A DNA stretch of 60,000 bases, from positions 11,856,440 to 11,916,439 of the forward strand of contig NC_135571.1 of the NCBI RefSeq assembly GCF_964340395.1. The letters run 5' to 3'. The DNA is from Glandiceps talaboti. Its lineage: Eukaryota; Hemichordata; Enteropneusta; Spengelidae. Position numbers and translations under genes: made by a program. A model generated the notes under the pieces. That model searched no databases, was not told where the DNA came from, and saw only the letters and a program-made list of their open reading frames with translations. Positions 20,451 to 50,100 of this stretch are shown one piece after another (the first letter of the stretch is position 1; each line of letters opens with the position of its first letter).

Positions 20451-22211
20451 TGTACATATATGTAAATTACACTGATTAATAATCATGAATATTAATACAC
20501 AGGCACTCATTTGTATATTGATTGGATTTTTATTTCCATTGTCATTTACATAAAATTTGTTTTTGCATGTCAGTGACTTTTTTATTCTAGTTGTCACAAA
20601 TGAACCAACCAAAACTGATAGTAGCTAAGACATAAAAAGCCACCTGGTTTACTTCAAAACTAGATTTTGATTGGCTGGCTGTTAATGCCAGCAGCCAATC
20701 AATGACAGAAGTGTTATATTAGACAGAATACGAGTTTGAAACAATGTTTTTTATTGGTCTGGTACACCTGTTAAATCTAACCTGGTTTACAAGCATGATT
20801 GTGATTGGCTTTACAATTACAAACAAAAAATTCTCTGACCAATCAGCTTCTGATATATCAAAGTAAAATGAAATTTATTACAATTTCCAAAACCATATTT
20901 TTGTATTTATGTCAGTCAGTATAAAATGGATTTTTATATTATCTATAACTCGATTTACATACAAACATACTCGATGTGTCCTCCAAGACGTACTGCTGAT
21001 GCAAAGCAATTTCATGTGACTCATCCAAATCTGGGGTTCCCCTTTCCTTAGTATAAGGTGGCTCAAAAGGAAATCTCAAAGCCAATCTGACACACCACTA
21101 ACAGTAAATTCTTGAGACCTACCAAATCTTAGTATTGCCCTTTTTCCCTTACTATTTGGTATACTGGTATGCAAATATAGTTATCAAGAGGTGCTTCGAT
21201 ACTATGCAGTGTGTATGATATTAGGAGTATTATCACAGCAGTTTTAGAAGACATTCCAGTTGCAGCTAGTGCAGCTTTCACAAGTCCTGTTTCATCAACT
21301 TAATCTCAAAGCTATGATTTAAGTCTAAATAGAAAAAGAACAAGTGCTACATATAAAAGTCTACACCGAAAAAACCTTTAAATTCTTCCGTTTTAATCAA
21401 AAACCTAAGTGTGCTCTATACCTCAGTGTATTTGTAAAATATCTGAAAAGTGCTCCATTTCATTCAACCATGATATTTATCATATGTAGAGTAATTAGAT
21501 GTCATTGCCAAATATTTGTTTTCATTCATCCAAAGAAAATACAAGTGACCTAAGGGGCCCTTGTAACTACGAGTCACTAGACAAGTAGTGACAACCCTTA
21601 AGTCGATGAGTATTTTCCGGCTGAATGAAGACAAATAGTGGAGAATAACATAATTATACAAGTGCCAGTAATATCACAGAAAAATCAGGGGAAAGTAATG
21701 GCAATTTTGAACATTTTGACAGATATTTCGAACTCAGCAGAACAGTGACATAGACAAGCGTTACCGTGATGTAGAATGACTGGCGTATATAGTTCATATC
21801 ATTCATTGATATTTTTTAATGTCCAACACAGCTAGAGAGATATTGTACATTAATTTCTTTCTAGATTTACTTTACCCCTACTATCGAATAAATTTCAAAT
21901 AAATTCTTGTACATTTGAAATTGAAGGCTTTTTTTGAGATTATGAAGAGAGAGATACTTTCTGCATAGTTTTTATACAGTGATGATTTCATCAACTTCTG
22001 AGTGTCTAGGGTTGTTTTAAGCATCATTATTTACAAAAAGAAAATGATTTTCTGATGGCATTTGGGGACTTATGGTTCTGTTCTGAACAAAATCTCTCTC
22101 TAGCCAACACCAAAATGTCCTCAGTTTAAGTCCCACAATTTTATTACTAACTATTGTGAGTTATAAAAATTATTGATTTCTGTCGTTCTACAATACCACA
22201 AATTCAAGTAG

Positions 22212-22287
22212 TTGTTGTTGTTGTTGTTGTTGTTATTGTTGTTGTTGTTGCTGCTGCTGTTACATTATTTTGTTGACTTTTTATCTT

Positions 22288-22318
<31 letters not shown>
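22212..22318. repeat. (GTT)n and poly-T tracts
   Basis: A (TTG)n/(CTG)n run at 22212-22260 is followed by a ~28-nt T run at 22291-22318. Confidence 0.9.
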
Positions 22319-22321
<3 letters not shown>

Positions 22322-22558
22322 ATTTTGGCAGTTTTTAATTTTGGAATGCAACTGTTATAATTTGATGATCACAAAATCAGGAGAGAGAAAAGTGGTATAT
22401 GATGTAGTCCTGGTGTTTCTTCTTTGTGGTATTTTGTGGTTCCATAGTCAAGTTAACTCCTGGTATATGGTCAAATTCTGTTGTGGTATTCTTACAGGTT
22501 TGCAGAAGCAGGAGTTTGCTGTGTGACAAAGGGACAAAAATGTGATTTAGAGAGCGAA

Positions 22559-38424
<15,866 letters not shown>

Positions 38425-38700
38425 TTTGGAAGAGTTTTGCGGTCTGTGGATAAGATATGCACTCACACGGTGTGAAGCAGACGATCAATGAAGGACGTAC
38501 GTTTCGCAGTCTGTCCGAATACAAACTGAATGTCACATGACCAATTATTGCTTTCAACACCAGAGGGCGTCGGATGCAACGATCAGGTGATATGTTGTGT
38601 AAGTTTCGTAAAACAAAGTTCACAGATAACAATGATTGAATCTATGTCTCTTTTTGTTTGGAAGGACTTTTCAGCTTTTATAACATTTGCTTTTACATAA
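38425..38700 (-). promoter_or_regulatory. Probable catalase 5' UTR and promoter region
   Basis: This is the first 275 bp upstream of the catalase start. On the coding strand it contains an ATTGG word (plus-strand 'ccaat' at 38541-38545) and no clear TATA element. A CTCF-like 'accagagggcgtcgg' word lies at about 38560. The assignment is positional. Confidence 0.4.
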
Positions 38701-40782
38701 AATCGTGTGTAAGGACTTGAATTAAACGAAATGTCATTTGCATTTCAACAAATTAGTTTATTTGATATTTATATACAAATGAGTATATAGCAAAACATTG
38801 GGTAAAATTGCTAATTTAAGCCTTCTTTTAAATAATCCATGTTATACTGAAAATAACACCGGACATTTTCAACCTCGCATTTGAGTCATCGCTGTAATAT
38901 TCGGGGATGATAATCTGATAAAAACTATAAAGTTATTAAAAATAATTATATAAATAAAATTGTTAGACCTGCTATTCATTACTGGGACAAGCCATTAAAG
39001 AAGCAAGTCCACTTGTTATCAAAGAGTACCAATATTTACACATGTGATGATGGGCTCTTACATAACACAAGTAAACAGTGTAGTTCACAGCGTAAGATCA
39101 TTTCTAAGGAGTGGGTCAATTGATCAGGCAAACCTTATCTCCGTCTTATATCAGTTGTTATCAATTTATTAGGCTATTATAAGTAACACTACAAACAGCT
39201 TTAGAGATGCAAACAACTTTTATGACACCCGTTTTCGTCAGGCAAGCCCGCGGGTTTGTTGCACTTGGACCGTTAATGGCTTGTGAATGTCATGTCATGA
39301 TATGGGAAAATCTTGAACTTGTGACATGAGACCCTAAATGTTTCGGTCTATGGTGTAATCATCCCGTTTCGGGATGGGAGTCTCGGTTGTGAAAATATTC
39401 TCGCAAACCAGAGCTATTATTTCGATAGGGACCGGCTCGTTAAGAACGGTACCGTAAAACGGTCGTATTTTGCGACGATGTATGAAAACGACTTCATGAC
39501 ATGGCGCCCCCAGCGACCAAAACTGAGTCTTAACCATATGTGTCTCTATGTTTAGCCACGACCTGTAAACAAGGACAATAAATCTATAAAGAAACGATAC
39601 GCACCCCTAGGTGGTTATTTGAAATAAAAGTCACTCGAAGTGGGGGTGGGGGGATTACTTTGGGAAACAACCAGACAAATATATTTATCATTTTGTGCTG
39701 TGAAACGACTCCTGAACAACTGTAATTAATTTTCTCCTGTGGGAGGGGATATCCCTTCCCGTACCCTTCCCCTATCTGTACTGTTCATATGCGCATGCAC
39801 CATGTGCACTATTTCTAATATTTCTAAAATAAGAAATTCATCCCTTTACTACTGGTATTTAAGACTGGCTAGTTGTATATATATCGGGTTGGGTTTAGGG
39901 TTAGACCTTAGTCTTTCACTTTCTGTTCATCTCACTAAGATCAGCAAATTAAACAGAACGCTTTTCAACTGATGTTTGAACTCAGGCCATTTGTGTTTTT
40001 ATCAATTTGTCATCAATAAAAACGTGTTCTGAATGAAATTATAGAAGCATAAAACATTTGAAGATAAGGACCAATTAGTATTAAACTGCACGGAGAGTTG
40101 TATTTGATTCTAGTTTAAATGTAACTAATAACAAGAAAATCACAAGCTACATGAAGAAAGAAAATAATTTTTTTAAAGATTTAAAATATGTGCTTGCATG
40201 TGGCTTGTGACAGCGTGCAACTTCTTCTTTTCAATCAGTTTATTCAAAATCACTTCCAGTAAGCTTACGTACAAAAACAAACTTGTTACAAATATCAATC
40301 TTTATTATATATCCCACAATCCTTGGCACATTCTTGGCGGCTATTTCAACTTTGCGAAAAGCACTCTCTGATCATGTCAAGTGGCCAGTGTATAAATGTT
40401 TGTAAATATAAAAAAAATTTGAATATACAGCACTATATGTTTTTCTTTGATATCTCCAACACAGCAATGTAACTACTGATCCATAATGACCTCAATTTGC
40501 ATACAGAGAGTAGTGTTTGTTTTCTATTTTCCCTAGGGCACTATTCTACCAGTGATTTGCTTTGATACTGAAAAGAATACTTGCAAGAGAAATGTTGCAT
40601 TATAAAACATATATTGCCTGGCTTTATTTGGGCACTAGATAGATTTCATATTCAGGCCCCAGAGGGTGTAAGCTTTCAGACTTGGGAAATAGTTACTGCA
40701 AAACAGCTCTCAAGGTAATTAATAGACATCTATTCCTCATACCTATCTAGAGCTCAGGCAGTAACTGTTTAATAGTGTAAAC

Positions 40783-41238
40783 TCTATGTCTGGCTATGAG
40801 GACACTAGTAGACGTCTATTACCCCAAGGGTTGTCATGAAACAACTATTTACAGAAATATTATACTTATTACCTGGCTATGAGGGCATTAGTAGACGTCT
40901 ATTACCCTGGGGGTTGTCATGAAACAACTATTTACAGAAATATTATACTTATTACCTGGCTATGAGGGCATTAGTAGACGTCTATTACCCCAAGGGTTGT
41001 CATGAAACAACTATTTACAGAAATATTATACTTATTACCTGGCTATGAGGGCAGTAGTAGACGCCTATTACCCCAAGGGTTGTCATGAAACAACTATTTA
41101 CAGAAATATTATACTTATTACCTGGCTATGAGGACATTAGTAGACGTCTATTACCCCAAGGGTTGTCATGAAACAACTATTTACAGAAATATTATACTTA
41201 TTACCTGGCTATGAGGGCAATAGTAGATGTCTATTACC
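40783..41238. repeat. 83-bp tandem repeat with TAGACGTCTA palindrome
   Basis: About 5.5 copies of a unit with 'cctggctatgagggcattag', 'tagacgtctattaccccaag', 'ggttgtcatgaaacaactat' and 'ttacagaaatattatactta'. Each unit holds the perfect 10-bp palindrome TAGACGTCTA, altered to 'agacgcct' in one copy and 'agatgtct' in the last. Confidence 0.96.
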
Positions 41239-41530
41239 ATGAGGGCTGTTATATTAATGAATAGTTCCCATTGTATGCAAATTGAGGTCACTATGGGTTA
41301 CTTGCATTGTCCATAACCACAAGACACAATCTATAAGCTAATCACTGAAGACTGTATAAAAACGATATGCTAGACATAATTTAGCATGTTTTAATACAAG
41401 TAGTTGGAATTATATAAGGATAATATAAGAATATGAAGTGATATGAAATAAAATACTCATGAAGATACAGTAATTTAGTCAAATTTCTTTTTTTAAAGAG
41501 TGTTAATTACATTCAGTGACTGTTATATAC

Positions 41531-41730
<200 letters not shown>

Positions 41731-42054
41731 TTGTCAAAACTATTACGCTCTGCCACTGCGGTATAGAGCACTGTCTTAGCAGATTGATACTCACCAAGTT
41801 ATATATATATATATCAATAAGTAAAATTCTTCCATATTTCTTCTCTTTTTTCATGTGAATGAAATGGAAAGTATACTTATTTCAAATATTATTTGGTTAT
41901 TTTAAGTCAAATATGACAAATTGAAACTCTATATATTATTAATTGGGCATTGAACCATACCTTTGAAAAAGGTTGAATAATTCAGTTGAAAAAATCTATG
42001 CAAACTATTTACACTCCATGTTCGGAAATACTACAAAATATTAAGTATATATTA

Positions 42055-42305
42055 TAAGGTTATATACACAATATCACCTCTTCATTCATCATATTATGAG
42101 GTTAATTATACGATATCACCTCTTCATTCATCATATTATGAGGTTAATTATACGATATCACCTCTTCATTCATCATATCACCATGAGTGCCATTTCCACA
42201 CCGTGGACAAATGTCACATTGTGAAATGGCATCAACGGTGATGCAACGAATGAATGGATGATATCTGATATCACCTCTTCATTCGTTGCATCAGTGTTCA
42301 TGCCA
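42055..42305. repeat. ~45-bp triplication joined to a palindrome
   Basis: 'atatcacctcttcattcatc' + 'atattatgaggtta' occurs three times (42060-42180). It is followed by an inverted pair, 'atgcaacgaatgaatggatg' (42241-42260) against 'tcttcattcgttgcat' (42277-42292), flanked by 'ggcatcaa' and its mirror. Confidence 0.85.
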
Positions 42306-42802
42306 ATTTAACTTCAAAATTGATAGCGCTAGCATAGCTGAGAGTTCTTTGTTAAGCTTTAGACTGACATCTCAATGACCAAAATTTCCATCTACTTAGT
42401 AAAATCTTCCATATACTCAAACAAAAAAGTCTTATCCATGGCTCAATCAGTGTACTTCACAATCAAACCTACAGCCATCCAGTAATGATCTTCAATCAAT
42501 TAACACACCTTAGTGATAGAACAGCCACCTCTCCCTATCATCCACTTTGTATCAGTCCCTGCATTGATGCTATACATACATGTAGATTTGACTGTATACT
42601 ATACTAATACATTGATTTAAAAGTGTCAATTACTTGTTATAAGTACACATTAATTTCTGATTGTTTTTAATACTCAGTGTTAAAAGTATTGAATCAAAAG
42701 ATCAGAAGATTATAACAACACTTATAAATGACATGCGAGTCACAACATTTTGCTATTTATAGCATAACTCATCTCCAATTATCACACTATATTACCAAGC
42801 TA

Positions 42803-42996
42803 TTAATAAGGTTGTGTATCGATTGGAAATGTACATTTTGCCCAGTTCTTAAAGGTGGCATAACCAGGAAAAGTGCCTATTTTGAATGCCATACTCTTGC
42901 AGCTTAGGGCGCATGTACTGAAATAAGCATCCTTCTTGAATCTCACCATTGGACCGAACTGAGTAGGACAACTTGGATCTCCACACAGTACAACCC
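42803..42996 (-). CDS. RLR exon 9: second half of zinc-binding C-terminal domain
   Basis: Encodes [20 protein letters not shown], then [32 protein letters not shown] and the stop. CGDPSC corresponds to the second Cys pair of the RIG-I/MDA5/LGP2 regulatory domain (human RIG-I has ARQNCSHDWG here). Confidence 0.9.
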
Positions 42997-45900
42997 CTAA
43001 AAGATAAAAGTAATGCAAGGGAATTTAATATCATGGTGTGCTAATGTGCTCATAATATAAGTTCATTGTTCAAAATTGCCCAAACAATTCCTGTTCACTT
43101 ACATAAATTATAGATTGCAGAGATATAATTTGTGTGAAATTGTCAAAATATATTAAAATATTAAAATAAGAATAAACTTTAAAATGAATTAAATTGCATT
43201 ATTAGACTGGAAGATTTACCTCATGCTAGGGGGTCAAAATAGAACAATAAGGTTGACTTATTCTCAGTACCTGTAATAGCATTTTACTTCATGCTAGAGG
43301 GTCAAAATAGAACAAGAAGGTTGACTTATTCTCAGTACCTGTAATAGCATTTTACTTCATGCTAGAGGGTCAAAATAGAACAAGAAGGTTGACTTATTCT
43401 GAGTACCTGTAATAGCATTTTACTTCATGCTAGAGGGTCAAAATAGAACAAGAAGGTTGACTTATTCTGAGTACCTGTAATAGCATTTTACTTCATGCTA
43501 GAGGGTCAAAATAGAACAATAAGGTTGACTTATTCTCAGTACCTGTAATAGCATTTTACCTCATGCTAGAGGGTCAAAATAGAACAAGAAGGTTGACTTA
43601 TTCTCAGTACCTGTAATAGCATTTTACCTCATGCTAGGGGGTCAAAATAGAACAATAAGGTTGACTTATTCTCAGTACCTGTAATAGCATTTTACCTCAT
43701 GCTAGAGGGTCAAAATAGAACAAGAAGGTTGACTTATTCTCAGTACCTGTAATAGCATTTTACATCATTCTAGAGGGTCAAAATAGAACAAGAAGGTTGA
43801 CTTATTCTCAGTACCTGTAATAGCATTTTACATCATTCTAGAGGGTCAAAATAGAACAATAAGGTTGACTTATTCTCAGTACCTGTAATAGCATTTTATC
43901 TCATGCTAGAGGGTCAAAATAGAACAATAAGGTTGACTTATTCTCAGTACCTGTAATATCATTTTATCTCATGCTAGAGGGTCAAAATAGAACAAGAAGG
44001 TTGACTTATTCTCAGTACCTGTAATAGCATTTTACCTCAAACTAGAGGGTTAAAATAGAACAATAAGGTTGACTTATTCTCAGTACCTGTAATAGCATTT
44101 TACCTCATACTAGGGGGTCAAAATAGAACAAGAAGGTTGACTTATTCTCAGTACCTGTAATAGCATTTTACCTCACGCTAGAGGGTCAAAATAGAACAAT
44201 AAGGTTGACTTATTCTCAGTACCTGTAATAGCATTTTATCTCATGCTAGAGGGTCAAAATAGAACAAGAAGGTTGACTTATTCTCAGTACCTGTAATAGC
44301 ATTTTACATCATTCTAGAGGGTCAAAATAGAACAAGAAGGTTGACTTATTCTCAGTACCTGTAATAGCATTTTACATCATTCTAGAGGGTCAAAATAGAA
44401 CAAGAAGGTTGACTTATTCTGAGTACCTGTAATAGCATTTTACATCATTCTAGAGGGTCAAAATAGAACAATAAGGTTGACTTATTCTCAGTACCTGTAA
44501 TATCATTTTATCTCATGCTAGAGGGTCAAAATAGAACAATAAGGTTGACTTATTCTCAGTACCTGTAATATCATTTTATCTCACGCTAGAGGGTCAAAAT
44601 AGAACAAGAAGGTTGACTTATTCTCAGTACCTGTAATAGCATTTTACATCATTCTAGAGGGTCAAAATAGAACAATAAGGTTGACTTATTCTCAGTACCT
44701 GTAATATCATTTTATCTCATGCTAGAGGGTCAAAATAGAACAAGAAGGTTGACTTATTCTCAGTACCTGTAATAGCATTTTACCTCAAACTAGAGGGTCA
44801 AAATAGAACAATAAGGTTGACTTATTCTAAGTACCTGTAATAGCATAACCTCATACTAGAGGGTCAAAATAGAACAAAATGGTTGACTTATCCTCAGTAC
44901 CTGTAATAGCATTTTACCTCAAACTAGAGGGTCAAAATAGAACAATAAGGTTGACTTATTCTAAGTACCTGTAATAGCATAACCTCATACTAGAGGGTCA
45001 AAATAGAACAAAATGGTTGACTTATCCTCACATGTGTATATAGTAATGCATGTGTAGCGCGTGACATGGAAGTCATAGTGTCGACCAAGAAATCAAATAG
45101 TCGTTATTTTTATGACAAACTTAGGTAGTAGATTCTATTGCAGGTACCGAGAATTAAACAGATAGAATGAAAACTGGACAGAACATAACTACAGGGTACA
45201 AATCAATATTACTTTTTTTTTTCTTTCTTTTTTCGTTGTTGAATTTTGACCAAAAAATTTAAAGGTCATGCTCAATTTTACACATTCTATCAGACAGGAC
45301 ATTTCTGTCATACTTGTTCCTAAGTTACTGTACAAATGGTGAATGTTTACTCCAAACATTCAGTAAATGTGATGGTGCATGTGTGTATGTGATGTTACTG
45401 TGTATACCTTTAAAGAGATTTGAAAGAAATTTATCACACCTGAATGAATGTGTGACAGTGGCTTGAATTAGTAATTGATGATGAAGGTCAAAGGTTAAGG
45501 TCTTACAAGATTTGCGCGTGTCAGTGATAATAGTCGATTTTCTGGTTCCAAGATGCATTGCACGAGTGAACTTTGCTTATGTTGTTACCTTCAGGCTTGT
45601 GTTGTCTTTATTACGTTTGAAATAACATTTTTATCAGGAAATTATGGAAAGACGACATGTTGGCGTCTTTGATTATGAGTGATTTTATAGAACAAAGACT
45701 ACACTATCAATGACAGAGGGGGATTTTTATACGGGTGAACACATGGTATGATCAGGTGACCCATCCCCCTGGGTAGGATGTGCAGGTGTGACAGGTGGTA
45801 CAAAAGTAGTAGCATGCTGTTTGTTGACAGCTGTGTGGTCTCTTTCAGTGCCTGCACACTGCACACATTCACTCAGTTTTGATTGTAAAGGCGATGCACA

Positions 45901-46906
45901 TCATGTTTGCATTTAGCATATCTTAATGGCATGTATTGGGCAGAGAGTGTTTTTCTCTGAATCTAAGGTTTTGTATCTGTTTTTCCAGGACTGTTTTATA
46001 GTATTGTATGTAGAGAAAGCCTGTGGTTTGCTTTCATATTCTGACTAATAACATTATATATACATCATATATCATGTATCCTGATTTCAAATTTTGCTGA
46101 CACGGGCAGCATCAATGGAGCAAGCTTACCCTAGAGTACTGTAGAAGTGTTTAATGTTTGTACAGTATTCACATTTGGTGTGAGATACTCCCAGTATGTC
46201 ACCACTGTTTGCAATGGGCCATGCATATCAGAGATAATATTATAGATTTCCTATACTTTCAGTAGTGTAGGCTTTAGCTCATAGAAGGTTTAGTACCGAA
46301 ACATCAGCTAGCTATCACTTCATTAAACTGGGTCCATTTTATCTCAGATTACTTTACGGCAGAGATATCGAGGCACGGACAGAACCCAATATTGTAATAG
46401 GTATCACCCTGACTCCCGGCCCCTTACCTATGTTATCTGTGTCTCTGAACTCTTGTACTCTCATACTCCGTTGCCTGACTCTATCAAGGAAATTAGGATC
46501 AGTACATATTATGTGAGTTCCCTTTCTCAACAAGTCAGTTCCAAAGCAGACATGTCGCTTGCATTCTTTACAAACCACCTCTACATCATGTGCCGCATCT
46601 GTGTTTCTTCTTTCTTCTTTTCTCATTTGCTGTGATTTATACTCTTCCAGTAATTTAACCTGAACACAAAATGTATATGTACTCCATTATAGACCGGTAA
46701 TAATGCCCTCTCTACAGGTGATCAGGATAAAAACGTAACATGTACCACGAAGGTCAATTCAGGCAAAATAACGAAGGTATAAATAGCAATGAACGATTAG
46801 CCGACATCTACATCGGATTTTAATCAGATTGATATACATACACACATACATACATACATACAATACAGATAGACAGATATACATATAAACATACACATAC
46901 ATACAT

Positions 46907-46937
<31 letters not shown>

Positions 46938-47096
46938 TACATACATACATACATACATACATACATACACACACATACATACATACATACATACATACAT
47001 ACATACAATGCACACATGCATGCATGCATACATACATATATACATGCATACATACATACATACATACATACATACAATGCATACAAAATAACACAC

Positions 47097-47144
<48 letters not shown>

Positions 47145-50100
47145 TTTTCGTGTGTTTCCCTGCCTGTGTCAATTTTAACTGTCTGTTTCTGAGTACGTAT
47201 ATGCATATTTTTACATGTGTTTGTTTATGTTTCTGACTGTTTGTTTGTCAGTGTGTCTTTCTGAATCTGTTTGTTAATGCATAGACCCTCCACCAAAAGT
47301 AGTGGAGGGTCTATGGTTAATGGTGTTACATAAACATCGTATGTATTGATAGTAACCAGGGTTGTGTTCAAATGGTAAGGGCAAAAAAACACACAAACAA
47401 ATTCCCACAACCTTTTAATTCTTGATTGTTATTGACAGTGCAGGAACATCCAAACAAAACGTGAGAATAAAATTTAAAAATAGATTACCAAATAAAGTGC
47501 ATAATCCAATTTAGTATTTGTGTGTTCAAAATCCATAGTACTAGTAGGGATAAGTAAGGTGTTGATTATATTAAGCTGATCTAAAAACTCACTTGTCTAG
47601 TTTGTATCAGAGTTCGCAGATGATCTTCTGGAATAGAGTTGACTTGTTTTAGGGCTTTCTTCATTAGTTTTTCTTTTTCCTGGTTTTGGATTTCTCGTTG
47701 TTCATTCTTAGATCCTCTGTAACAGCAAAGAGAAAACAATATAACATGAATAACAAATGCCTCAAAAGTACAGTATATGTTGTATGGTCCATGTTGTACA
47801 TCTTTCTTGGTAGCATTAACTTGTTTTTACAATGACAGACAAAGACATCCAATCTCACTAGAATAAACGATAACAAAAGTGAGCTATGCACATTGTCAAA
47901 TTATTCAAAAAAAAATTATACCGTATAAAAATGAGTCTCAGAGCATTTATTATCAACTTACTCTTGTACAATTAGATAGCAGACGCTCTCTTCTGCTCGA
48001 GCCCGACCACGTGCCTGCACAGCACCAATCTCATTACTGACGAAATTATATTTGATGACAAAGTTGCATGTTGGGATATCCAGTCCTTCCTGTGCGATAT
48101 CAGTAGCAACAAGAAGATTGCAACCATCCTTTCCATCCAAACCTGTAAATAGAATGTGTACAGCAGATGAAAGGTGAGTTATCGAAAACCCATTGTGAAG
48201 TTTTATGAGTATTAATTGACTAATATACTGAGTCCAAAATACATTGACCATTCCCAAATGGTAAATTTCATGGTCATTATATGCACAAAAAAGTGGAAAT
48301 AGGCTATTTTTCGTCTGTGGCTGGAAATTCCAGCCAACCACAGAGACCTATGGTAACCATCTCTGGTTTGTGGCTTGAAATTCCAGCCAACCACAGAGAC
48401 CTATGAACCATCTCTGGTGAAAATGAGAACAAATTTGTCAAAAACCTAACTTTTAAGGTGGGTCATTATGCCTTGGAAAGGTCAATGTATTTTGGACTTT
48501 TTATCATCACGCAAGGATAGACCATCGCAAGGCAGATACATTTTTATACATACTTTAATGCAACCAACCTTCAGGGTTTCAGAAACCTCAATGTGAAGGC
48601 ACTCTATCACATCAAAAACTAAATCATCACCTGTCCGTATCAAAGTATTGGATAATTTGCAGTTTATTTTCAGACAATGTACTAGGGTGACATTTGCTTA
48701 GCTACAGTTTTTCTCACAGCATGAATGACTCTTTCAAATGCCATACCTATTTTTAGACGACGAATTGCTCTTTGCTGTTCAGTATCTGTCATGAAACCAT
48801 CTTCGTCTTTTCCCTTGCCAACAAGTCTGTCAACCTTCACAATTCCCTGCAGCCTTGGCTCATCCTTGATAAATTCGAGCAAGGCAATTGTTGCTGCCCT
48901 TGTTCTTGTTAAAACGATACCTGATGTAAAATATGAACACGAAAGTTGTTACAAAGTTATTAGGATTAGGATTCAATACTATGACAGAACTCAATGATAC
49001 GTGAGTGCAAGTTCATGAATATAGGTACCCTGGAGTACCCACACTGACACTTATGCAATATGAGGTTATTATTACATATATTTATCCAAAACTGCTTATA
49101 ATGTCCTTAAAGTCATACCGAGTGATAACACAATTTAGTGTGCAAAAAGAAATTGAGACCTCATTTGCATGCAGGCATGCAATAATATTTATGGTATCGC
49201 ACTACAGTGCAAATACCTTAACTATGCGCACATATTGGTGCAAGTAATCAATGGTACATACACAATAATCACTGGAATACAATATACAAATTTTGTTACT
49301 CCTACCTCTTGAATTAGGTTCTTTCTTGAAACATCTCCCCAAAAGTTCAACCAATGCAATCAGTTTAGGAATTTTTTCAACTTGTTCCACCTCACTAAGG
49401 TCTTTCAACTGGGCCTCCCTTTCCTTGTAGAACCTGACACATCTCTTTTCAATTTGTGTAGCTGTATGTGGTAGTTCTTCATCAAACAAATTTCTTTCCA
49501 AGTACTGAATCGCATCACAGGCTCTTAGGTCGTCATAGTATATTAGCGCTGCATTAAATTCTACCAGGTATCGACAACCAATAATCTGAGAACGGAGATT
49601 TTGTTTCTCTGCATTCATCCTCTGGAGAACTATCCAGTTTTCATACCGTTGTGTACCCCGTGCATGACGTGCAGTTTCATTTGTGAAGATGATCGCCTCT
49701 ATTTTCACCATTATTTCCACCATTAATCTGATAAAGTTATCGTCAGGTGCACGTCCTGGTACACCGATGATCTCGTTTTCAACTGGTGGTCTGACATAAC
49801 ATTCCAACTCTTCCACATGTACTGTCACTTCTTTGACTAGTGTGGCATCCATGCTTGCAGCTAGCGTTATCACGTGTTCAAAAGCTTTGCCCTCACCAAC
49901 ACCAAGTGATGCACTTAACCCAATAATGAGTGGTAACATGGCTGCTTCCGTCGCTCTAGTTTTGTCGAGTTTGATTTGAAGGTATCTTCTCATGAGTTCA
50001 TTGTAAGGATGGTTTAGAGTTGTATGGTGGCATTCGTCCAAGATCAGCATTCGGATATCAGTGAGCTCAACTTCTTGACGATTCAGTGCGTTGATCAGTA

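Larger units (their letters stand above)
14933..22558. other. INSC/catalase tail-to-tail intergenic region
   Basis: The two genes converge here, so both 3' UTRs must lie inside. AATAAA-type signals on the plus strand occur at about 17209 and 17591, but none can be assigned. The region holds the arrays listed separately, inverted copies of a repeat family (about 17030-17190 and 21536-21720), and no further convincing exon. Confidence 0.6.

Noticed and set aside
19831-20612. Minus-strand His/Thr/Tyr-rich ORFs of about 200-246 residues
   Set aside because: Translation of a compound GT/ATGT microsatellite in three frames; no splice or protein evidence.
20640-20870. Cluster of ATTGG/CCAAT words as a promoter
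   Set aside because: Several such pentamers occur, but the gene arrangement is tail-to-tail here, with no exon nearby to be driven; probably repeat-derived.
20878-21066. Possible terminal catalase exon on the minus strand
   Set aside because: The frame with protein-like composition ends without a peroxisomal signal, lacks a good acceptor, and shows no resemblance to catalase C-termini.
42055-42305. Possible transposon with terminal inverted repeats
   Set aside because: The inverted pair is short and grows out of the local triplication; no target duplication or second copy was seen.
46759-47236. Cys/Val/Tyr-rich minus-strand ORFs
   Set aside because: Translations of (ACAT)n/(AC)n in an RLR intron.
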